DNA from: CAWKAV01 sp963847735 | GTDB taxonomy: Bacteria > Desulfobacterota > Desulfuromonadia > Desulfuromonadales > BM103 | Assembly: GCA_963847735.1 (NCBI GenBank) | Contig: CAWKAV010000004.1 | Span: forward strand, 1 to 10,067 | Direction of reading: 5' to 3' | DNA: 10,067 nt | Shown here: positions 1 to 5,846 of the stretch, in pieces | Position numbering within the stretch: position 1 is the stretch's first letter | Layout of the letters: each line of letters opens with the position of its first letter | Program-made: the position numbers and the translations under genes | Notes under the pieces: generated by a model | The model's database searches: none | Told to the model about the DNA's origin: nothing | What the model saw: only the letters and a program-made list of their open reading frames with translations

Positions 1-1352
1 CAGCGATAAACGGCAATTCCATGTGCCAGGTCTGGGTTGCGATCAGGCCGAAGGTGGCATAAACGACGAGCATCAGGAACTGGCGGTTGTCCGACTGACG
101 GCTCTGCCAGAGGTAGATGCCGGAACCAAGTAGTATCAAGGCAATCTGCCATGGAATGATTGACTCTTTAAAGACTGATACCAGGGCAACAATGAGATAG
201 AGGCCGAGCAGCAGTTTGATTCCGATCAAGAGATAATCGGAGTAACCGGACAACATCTGGTAGGTCGAGGAGCTGCGAATTCCGGTCCGGTCGTCTCGCT
301 CCAGAAAGGAGAACCGCTCTTTTTTCTGTGCTAGAGAACGCAGCAGGAAGTAGCTGCCGAGTGGCCGTGGCCAGGTAGAAAAACAACAGAACGTATTCAG
401 GAGCATTGCGTAATAACAGGGCGCAAACCGCCCAGAACAGAGAGATCGCGTAAATGATGACGACCGTGAATCGATGCTCGAATCCGAGGTCCAGGAACTG
501 GTGATGGATGTGGGTGCGGTCAGCAGTAAACGGGCTCATGCGCTTCACAATCCTGCGCGTCATCACCCACACAGTATCCAGCAACGGCAGGCCCAGAATT
601 AACACAGGAACCATCGGGCTGATCGAAGAGCCCGATCTCTGGGTCGATGCTACGGCAATGAAGGCCAGAACGTAGCCGACCACCATCGAACCGGTATCCC
701 CCATGAAGATCCGGGCCGGGTAGAAATTGTACTTGAGAAAACCGAAGATCGCACCGACCAGGGCGGCCGAAAGAATCATGGTAACCGGATCGTTCTCCAG
801 CCAGCCGATCAGGAAAAAAGCGGTCAGGGCGATGCTCGAGACGCCCCCGGCCAGACCATCGAGGCCATCGATCAGGTTGATCGCATTGATCACTCCGACC
901 ACGGCAAACACTGTGAAAGGGACTCCTACCCAGGCCGGCATAATCACAGGCCCGAACCCGAACAGGTTGCCGAGATCGGTCAAATAGAGTTTGCCAACCA
1001 GTATAGTGATCAGGCACGCCGCAACCTGGCCGGCGAACTTTCTGCGCGAGGTGAGTCCATTTAGATCATCGACGACGCCGGTGGCAAAAATAATCAGCAT
1101 GCCGGCGAGAAGGCCGCGGATGCTTTCATCGATCGGCAGAAAAATAATCGCTGAGAACAAAAAGGCGAGGAAAATGGCGATGCCACCAAGCCGCGGCATC
1201 GGCACATCATGAATCTTACGGGCATCAGGCTGATCGACACTGTTCTTGTCCAGGGCCCACTGCCGCAGGAACGGCACCATGATCAGCGCCGCAAAAAGCG
1301 CCGTCATGAAGCTGTAGAAGCAGGTCAGGAGTTGGCCACCGACAAAATTCAT
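1..1352 (-). CDS. WecA/MraY-family undecaprenyl-phosphate sugar-1-phosphate transferase, frameshifted tail, 3' end beyond window
   Basis: Membrane enzyme that transfers a HexNAc-1-phosphate from a UDP-sugar to undecaprenyl phosphate, the first step of O-unit assembly. Family motifs are intact: RKIHDVPMPRLGG (45-57), TGVVDDLNG (91-99) with D95/D96, NAINLIDGLDGLAGG (156-170), IFMGDTGS (215-222) and RTHIHHQFLDLG (279-290) with the HIHH of the WecA branch. Many membrane segments lie between. The ATG at 1352 is chosen over a TTG at 1361 because AAGG stands nine bases ahead of it. After FFYLATA (about residue 330, base about 362) this frame turns hydrophilic and stops at 168. The +1 frame continues as LGSYFLLRSLAQKKERFSFLE and then adds at least three hydrophobic segments (GIKLLLGLYLIVALVSV, WQIALILLGSGIYLW, FLMLVVYATFGLIATQ) to the left edge. 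The catalytic core precedes the frameshift, so activity may survive. Confidence 0.87.
355..371 (-). other. Frameshift point in the WecA-like gene
   Basis: Coding strand GGCCACGGCCACTCGGC. The upstream frame reads L-A-T-A-T-R-Q-L-L-P, while the frame one base later reads L-G-S-Y-F-L-L-R-S and remains open with hydrophobic segments to base 1. Removing one base (for example giving GCC-CTC-GGC or GCA-CTC-GGC) restores one continuous membrane protein. A two-base loss is equally compatible. Confidence 0.72.
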
Positions 1353-1361
1353 TGTGCGCAA

Positions 1362-1365
1362 CCTT
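1362..1365 (-). promoter_or_regulatory. Ribosome binding site AAGG for the WecA-like gene
   Basis: AAGG on the minus strand stands nine bases before the ATG at 1352, in the 65-base gap after the nucleotidyltransferase gene. It abuts the alternative TTG at 1361, so it cannot serve that codon, which favours the ATG. Confidence 0.5.
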
Positions 1366-1417
1366 GCAGAGGAGTTGGAGGATATTCTACTTCAAAACGT
1401 TAATTCGATGGACAATA

Positions 1418-2479
1418 TTAATGGTTTTGTTTACTAACAAACGCCGGGAGACTTCGCAAAATGGGGTAATTGATGATCATACCGAGTTTGTCTGACCATC
1501 TTTCACGACAATCCAGAAGATAGTGTAATTTCCAGAGCAGTGATGGCCCCTGAGATTTTGGTAAACTCCAGTTCTGCGATACACGACCAGCAAGCTCGAC
1601 TGTTCTACGGTCTTTGCGGATTTTAGTCTTCACCAGTTCAGGGAGTTCAAGACCGCACACCTGTTGAGCAAGCACCAGGGCCAGATAAACGACACGTAGG
1701 CAGCCATGATCCCCTGCCATATTAAATAGCTCTTCCCATTTCAGATCCCTTGCCGATCTAACGCAGCGATCGACATCAACGACCCATTTTAGTTCAATCC
1801 ACCAGTGATGTGCACCGTGGTTGCAGAGATAAAGGAGTGTTTCCATGACATCACCTACTCCACCTGGGAAACACTCCTCGCCTGTTGATGGTAGTAAATG
1901 CGTTTTTCGCCAGCCGGCAAACAGCTCCCAGTGGATCTCGACCAACCATTTCCGGTTGTCTGACACCAGGCCGCAATGGAAATAACGCGCGTTTGGTTTG
2001 AGCCATCGCTCCAGATCTCGACAGTCAAACTCAGACATATAACCATTGTCAGCCAACAGTTCGACAACCTCCGCGACATGCTCCCGCGGAACCAGCAAGT
2101 CAAGATCAGCAGACATCCTCAGCAAAAGGTCACCGAACAATTTTTCCGACAGCATTGGCCCCTTGAATGGCATTACCGGGACACCAGCTTCTGCAAACAA
2201 CGGTAGAAGCCGCTGCAACTCTCGATGCAGTTCAAGGCTTTGCAATGTACAGGACGCAACTGCCGCACGCCATTGCTCAAGCCCTTTTGCCGTGAATATC
2301 TGTTGCGCAATCATTTTCAGGGAATCGTTGATGATCAGCAGGATGCCGTGGTCACGGCAGATAGTGATCAGCTCGTATTCACCGAAGCCTTCAGATGCAA
2401 TCTTGACTAGTTTGCAAGTATCCGGTTCTGGCTTGAGAGCTTCGAAGATGAATTTCCAGAGCGAGCTATCCAAGGGCAT
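1418..2479 (-). CDS. Uncharacterised nucleotidyltransferase-fold protein (NTP_transf_5 / PF14907-like)
   Basis: Soluble protein of 353 residues that matches the pattern of the 'uncharacterised nucleotidyltransferase' family PF14907, found in polysaccharide and peptide-modification clusters. The nucleotidyltransferase core is at 97-147: GVPVMPFKGPMLSEKLFGDLLLRMSADLDLLVPREHVAEVVELLADNGY, with the acidic metal-binding pair D125 and D127 in SADLDLLV. Later family features are LVEIHWELF (179-187) and HGAHHWWIELKWVVDVDR (221-238). The N-terminal 90 residues are helical with no motif I recognise. The ATG at 2479 is the first start in frame after a 110-base gap downstream of the broken glycosyltransferase; the ribosome binding site is weak. 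No substrate is known for the family; transfer of a nucleotide to a sugar or protein is only a fold-based guess. A 65-base gap separates it from the WecA-like gene. Confidence 0.83.
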   Translation of the reverse strand: MPLDSSLWKFIFEALKPEPDTCKLVKIASEGFGEYELITICRDHGILLIINDSLKMIAQQIFTAKGLEQWRAAVASCTLQSLELHRELQRLLPLFAEAGVPVMPFKGPMLSEKLFGDLLLRMSADLDLLVPREHVAEVVELLADNGYMSEFDCRDLERWLKPNARYFHCGLVSDNRKWLVEIHWELFAGWRKTHLLPSTGEECFPGGVGDVMETLLYLCNHGAHHWWIELKWVVDVDRCVRSARDLKWEELFNMAGDHGCLRVVYLALVLAQQVCGLELPELVKTKIRKDRRTVELAGRVSQNWSLPKSQGPSLLWKLHYLLDCRERWSDKLGMIINYPILRSLPAFVSKQNH

Positions 2480-2610
2480 TAAAGTGACTATTCCGTCTTA
2501 AGAATCAATAGATCAACAAGGATAAAGGAGATGGAAGGGCTACTAAAAAGTCCAGATATCTTGGGTTGTCATCCTGTTCAACCCCTTCATCACAGTAAAT
2601 TCAAGATGTT

Positions 2611-2627
2611 CGCGTCCCACGTCCCGG
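2611..2627. repeat. Short second copy of the CGCGTCC heptamer at the gene's 3' end
   Basis: CGCGTCC followed by CACGTCC and CGG, in the same orientation as the left arm of the tract at 3172-3199. It encodes PGTWDA near the glycosyltransferase C-terminus, 19 codons or less from the stop, where the family needs no conserved sequence. Confidence 0.65.
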
Positions 2628-3171
2628 GTTTATAAAGCTCGTCATAAACATCCAAAGTCCTCTCCAAAACAATCTTCTCATCAAACTCAGCCAGTACAAT
2701 CTCCCGCCCGCGTCGACCAAACTTCTCCCTCAGATCCGTATTAACAATCAACTTCTCCATCGCATCGGCCAAAGGCTCAACCGACTTGACCGGAACCAGG
2801 AAGCCATTCTCACCATCAATGACCAATCCTCGGCAACCAGCTATATCCGTAGCAACGATCGGTTTCTCCATCGCCGCCGCTTCGATTAGGATACGAGGAG
2901 TCCCTTCACGATATGATGGCAATACAACGATGTCGCAATCATCCAGCAACTGCTGCATATCATCAACGTGGCCAAGGAAAGAAACGCCTGCAATTTCTTT
3001 CATTTTTTCAATATCTTGGGGTGTCAAAGATGAAGGGTTTTCGGGATAAAGACCCCCCGCTATCAGAAGTTCGACATGAGGGTTTTTAGCCTTAACACGT
3101 GAGAACGCCTCAACCAGTTCAAAAATCCCTTTTTCTCGCAACAGCCTCGAGGCAAACAAGATTTTGACTGT

Positions 3172-3243
3172 CGCGTCCCGCGTCCCGCGTTCCGCGTCCC
3201 GGTCATCTCGTCTCTCGCCACGCGCCACGCGCCACGCGCCACC
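3172..3243. repeat. In-frame 72-base heptamer-repeat tract with imperfect hairpin symmetry
   Basis: The plus strand has four tandem CGCGTCC units (3172-3199; the third is CGCGTTC), an 18-base spacer with the local repeat TCTCGTCTCTCG, then three CCACGCG units (3218-3238) and a partial fourth. CGCGT of the left units pairs with ACGCG of the right units in register (3193-3197 with 3220-3224, 3186-3190 with 3227-3231, 3179-3183 with 3234-3238), separated by 2x2 internal loops. The tract is exactly 24 codons and lies between KFR and TVKILFASRLL of the glycosyltransferase, at the linker between its two domains. It encodes an arginine-rich stretch not expected in the family. Confidence 0.88.
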
Positions 3244-3626
3244 CCTGAACTTGTTCAGGTCAACACCCGATCCACGAATCACCTGCGTCTTATCCCCCTC
3301 AACCGACCCCCACTCGACAAAACTGTCCCGATCACCATCATTCTGAAAAATCACCCGGACTTTCTCACCACTCAACGCCAATCGATAAAGCCAGCGGACA
3401 ACAGGTCGAATCAGACGAGCCTTCAACCCCGGATCCGTAAAGACATGCCCCAGCCCGGTCACTGCGTTGACGACTTTGATCCCACCAGCAAGTTTCGCAG
3501 CGATGGTTCCGTAGATGACGCATTTGATTGTGAAATGGTGAACCAGGTCAGGACGCTCCTGACGATAGAGTTTCAGGAGTCGATAAACCAAGCAGAGCTC
3601 GTGAAAGAGGTTGGCACTTCGTATCG

Positions 3627-3637
3627 AAAAAGGTCAT
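3627..3637 (-). other. Frameshift point in the glycosyltransferase gene
   Basis: On the coding strand the sequence is ATGACCTTTTT. The upstream frame reads Met-Thr-Phe-Phe; the downstream frame is one base later and has a TGA overlapping this ATG. Dropping the A after ATG gives WIPMPFSIRSAN; dropping one T of the T5 run (3627-3631) gives WIPMTFSIRSAN. Both rejoin the family pattern. The exact extra base cannot be decided from one sequence. Confidence 0.8.
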
Positions 3638-3792
3638 CGGAATCCAACGGAAGCCGTGATTGGTCAAGCGTTCGCCATATTCACCCGGAGGTGAAACCAG
3701 GACGACCTCCCAACCTTCTTCACGCAGACGCTCAGCAAGAGACAGACGGAAATTGAAAAGGTACCAATCGGTGTTGGCGAAAAGGACAATTT

Positions 3793-4641
3793 TCATCTTT
3801 TCAGCTTCGCATAGTTGATCAAATCATAACCAAGCTCTTGCGCGATATCGCCAAAGTTTTGTCTGGAGAATATCTCGAAGTCTCGTCGACTGACTTCCGA
3901 AATGTCCGTCATCTCTGCATGTTCTAAATCAACATCAGCAGGATGTACCATCAATTCCAGTGGTGAATCGTGTGCGACCAGAAGAATGTCACGATAATTC
4001 TTAGTGGTGATATCCTTGGGTTCCATTTGAAAGTCAAAGATACTGGCAAAGCTTCCATTCACCATAAGCTTTCCATTCCATTTATTCATGTTGCGCCGAA
4101 TCATCCAGTTGAGCATCAACATTCTGACACGTCGCTTGAAGGGAACATCTGAAGGCGGTCTCCAGGGTTTCGGAACACGCATAGGTAAATGTTTTTCGAC
4201 GCAAAATCGAGCAACTACGTCAAAAACTGTCGGAAACACGTGAATATGCTGATGGCTGTCAATATGCGTAGGCACAAGTTCATTGTCATGCATGAAGTCC
4301 CACTGAGCCTCTAATTCCATTTGCACATCTGCCGGATGTAATTGTCCGAAAATTGCTTTCTTCTCAGCGACTCCACGTTGATGAAATTCGCCGTTTAGAT
4401 CGACAAGAGACCTGACTTTATCAGCTTGGCACAAGGAGTTCCCACAGCTCAAATTGAAGTGGAGCCCGACACCAAGGTCGGGATTATTTTTTGCGAGCAC
4501 AAGCGCTTCTTCTGTTGCAGGCATATTAACCATCATCGTTGCACTACTGACAGAGCCAGCATTATGGCACGCGATGATTGCCTTGTTGGTTCCAGAGGTA
4601 AGTCCTAGATCATCGGCATTTATGATGAGAGATTTTTTCAT
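3793..4641 (-). CDS. ChbG/YdjC-family carbohydrate deacetylase
   Basis: Predicted metal-dependent deacetylase of the YdjC/ChbG/HpnK family (PF04794), 282 residues, which removes an acetyl group from an N-acetylated sugar. The motifs are complete: IINADDLGLT (6-15) with the D10/D11 pair; VGLHFNLS (58-65) with H61; THIDSHQHIHVFP (125-137) with D128, H130, H132; and ELMVHPAD (229-236) with H233. There is no signal peptide, so it should act in the cytoplasm, probably on a nucleotide- or lipid-linked sugar. The frame remains open 18 codons upstream, but the ATG at 4641 overlaps the ATP-grasp stop (ATGA) and begins directly with MKKSLIINADDLG, the family's usual N-terminus. A GAGG lies 17 bases upstream, too far to be a good ribosome binding site, so translational coupling is likely. 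The stop overlaps the next gene's ATG (ATGA). Coupling with an ATP-grasp ligase suggests joint tailoring of an amino sugar. Confidence 0.9.
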   Translation of the reverse strand: MKKSLIINADDLGLTSGTNKAIIACHNAGSVSSATMMVNMPATEEALVLAKNNPDLGVGLHFNLSCGNSLCQADKVRSLVDLNGEFHQRGVAEKKAIFGQLHPADVQMELEAQWDFMHDNELVPTHIDSHQHIHVFPTVFDVVARFCVEKHLPMRVPKPWRPPSDVPFKRRVRMLMLNWMIRRNMNKWNGKLMVNGSFASIFDFQMEPKDITTKNYRDILLVAHDSPLELMVHPADVDLEHAEMTDISEVSRRDFEIFSRQNFGDIAQELGYDLINYAKLKR

Positions 4642-5846
4642 ATGCGCGAGGACAATTTCCTCAGGTAATTGAGTGGCTCCGACCATGCGGGCCATGGATC
4701 ACCAGAGTCATATACCGCCCATGTCTTTCCGTTTCGTCCCGGATTTGGAGGTATTTCTGGGGGGGGGAAAACAAAAGATTTCCCCTTCAATATATAGAAG
4801 ATCTCAGAGTAGAAATCTTTTAGTGCATAGCGCCATAACACGCCATCTATTTGTGGAGTGGTGCTTGTAACAGGGAGCCCCATCATGTCTCGGCAGGCAG
4901 TTTCAACGACACGTTTCCCTGAAGCATGACTCAAGTGAAACCACAGAGTAGGACGTGGATTGATTTCGATAATCTTGAGGCGGCCGTCACGCGGGTCATA
5001 TTTGAATTCCGTACCACACACCCCCTTAAAACCAATCTTCTTTAAGAAGCTGACTGAGGCATCAATAATCTCGGTGTTCATTTCACTTTCAACGAGAGAC
5101 GCTGAGCCAAAACCCGGAGGATACTGACGCAGCTTACGTGCTGTGAATATCTCAACGGGCTCACTGTCGTTGTCAAAATATCCGGCAAGCAGCAAGATAT
5201 TCGATTCGGGGCCAGGGATAATTTCCTGCACCACCCATCCGCCAACATTATCAGGCAGGGTCTTCGCCATTGAAAGAAACTCATCACGGTTGCTGGCGAG
5301 CAGAACTTTCTTGCCTTTCAGAAAGTCAGCAGCGAGATGAATCAGCTTAGGTTTAAGAATACATGGGAACGGTATTTGTTCCGCCAGGCCCAGAAGTTCA
5401 TCTCGCGACTCTGGATGCCATATACCCGGGGCCGGCAAATCATGTTCAGTACAGAGTTTATAGAAACGTCCTTTTTCAAGAAGGTCAAAAACGAAGGATG
5501 GATCATAGGAGTCTTGAAGGAGGAAAACCTCAGAGAGGGCCTTGAAGTTTTCAGCAAGAAACTCGATATAGCGATCGGAAGTCGGTAAAAGTATTGGGTG
5601 GATCACCTCTTTTGAGCCAATCTCGATAAGTTTTTCAAAAAGTAGTCTGTCATCATTAATCCGCCAGCATTGATCCGGGTGGCTCAGATATTTTGATGCA
5701 GTGGCACAAGAGTTTTCACCGGTGACTCCGAGTATCTGGAAACCGGCGCGACCCAATTCGCGAGTAGCGTAAAGACCTGTCGGTGACATCCCCAGGACGA
5801 TCACCAGGGGAAAATCTTTGCTATGCGAATATTTATTGGAATTCAA
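4638..5846 (-). CDS. ATP-grasp domain ligase of a polysaccharide locus, TTG start
   Basis: ATP-dependent carboxylate-amine/thiol ligase of the ATP-grasp superfamily, 402 residues, predicted cytoplasmic. A pre-ATP-grasp Rossmann-like domain begins with LVIVLGMSPTGLYATRELGRAGFQILGVTG (about 14-43). The nucleotide-binding domain has FPCILKPK (160-167), with K165/K167 in ATP-binding positions, and WVVQEIIPG (204-212). The magnesium ligands are E280 and the E294-x-N296 pair in IIEINPRPTLWF. Such enzymes form an amide from an acyl phosphate; proteins of this type recur in glycan clusters, where I infer that they acylate an amino sugar, but the substrate is unknown. The TTG start overlaps the membrane protein's stop (TTGA); no better start lies upstream, and residues 13 onward already match the family. 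The stop overlaps the deacetylase start (ATGA). A nine-C homopolymer lies at codons 360-363 (FPPP), so a slip there would recode the last 40 residues. Confidence 0.85.
   Translation of the reverse strand: MNSNKYSHSKDFPLVIVLGMSPTGLYATRELGRAGFQILGVTGENSCATASKYLSHPDQCWRINDDRLLFEKLIEIGSKEVIHPILLPTSDRYIEFLAENFKALSEVFLLQDSYDPSFVFDLLEKGRFYKLCTEHDLPAPGIWHPESRDELLGLAEQIPFPCILKPKLIHLAADFLKGKKVLLASNRDEFLSMAKTLPDNVGGWVVQEIIPGPESNILLLAGYFDNDSEPVEIFTARKLRQYPPGFGSASLVESEMNTEIIDASVSFLKKIGFKGVCGTEFKYDPRDGRLKIIEINPRPTLWFHLSHASGKRVVETACRDMMGLPVTSTTPQIDGVLWRYALKDFYSEIFYILKGKSFVFPPPEIPPNPGRNGKTWAVYDSGDPWPAWSEPLNYLRKLSSRI
4759..4767 (-). repeat. C9 homopolymer (G9 on + strand) inside the ATP-grasp gene
   Basis: Nine consecutive G on the plus strand read as TTC CCC CCC CCA on the coding strand (Phe-Pro-Pro-Pro, residues 360-363). 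The downstream frame is correct at this length, since it continues to the ATGA overlap with the next gene. Loss of one C would replace the tail with an unrelated sequence of similar length. Gain of one C would stop after about 19 codons. It is the longest single-base run I noticed in the window. Confidence 0.9.

Larger units (their letters stand above)
2590..3796 (-). pseudogene. GT4-family glycosyltransferase split by a +1 frameshift, with a repeat-derived insertion
   Basis: Read through one frameshift this encodes a GT4 glycosyltransferase of about 400 residues. The first frame (3796 down to about 3634) gives MKIVLFANTDWYLFNFRLSLAERLREEGWEVVLVSPPGEYGERLTNHGFRWIPM, a classical N-terminus. 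It then runs out of family pattern and stops at 3548. The +1 frame picks up at about 3633 with PFSIRSANLFHELCLVYRLLKLYRQERPDLVHHFTIKCVIYG and runs to 2590. The second part has LLFASRLL-like KILFASRLLREKGI and a complete EX7E motif (EGTPRILIE, bases about 2880-2907). Removing one base in AC or in the adjacent T5 run restores a single protein. Between the two Rossmann domains lies an arginine-rich insertion (GGAWRV...GTRDA, 24 codons) made by heptamer repeats; the last residues (KPGTWDANI) come from a short copy of the same repeat. The ATG overlaps the deacetylase stop. Alone, neither fragment should be active. The split could be a real mutation, phase variation or an assembly error. Confidence 0.85.

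Noticed and set aside
2046..2501. A 151-codon open frame on the plus strand opposite the nucleotidyltransferase gene
   Set aside because: It is rich in Ser/Arg/Asn with no family pattern, has no good ribosome binding site and is antisense to a well-supported gene.
2563..2584. A possible terminator hairpin: GGGTTG and CAACCC separated by ten bases, just after the broken glycosyltransferase
   Set aside because: The stem is only six pairs with a long loop, and the nearest T-run on the minus strand is more than ten bases further on, so it does not look like an intrinsic terminator.
2480..2589. A possible internal promoter ahead of the nucleotidyltransferase gene
   Set aside because: Only weak -35/-10 resemblances (TTGATC ... 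AATAGT with an 18-base spacer) were found; such matches are expected by chance in AT-rich gaps.
2531..2635. A 34-codon plus-strand frame preceded by AAAGGAG
   Set aside because: The Shine-Dalgarno-like sequence touches the ATG, so spacing is too short, and the frame runs antisense into the glycosyltransferase 3' end without a recognisable product.
3172..3243. The heptamer tract as a CRISPR array or an insertion-sequence end
   Set aside because: Units are seven bases without spacers, there is no transposase or terminal duplication nearby, and the tract is in frame within a gene.
4642..4695. An 18-codon upstream extension of the deacetylase
   Set aside because: The ATG at 4641 forms an ATGA overlap and starts directly at the family's N-terminal motif.
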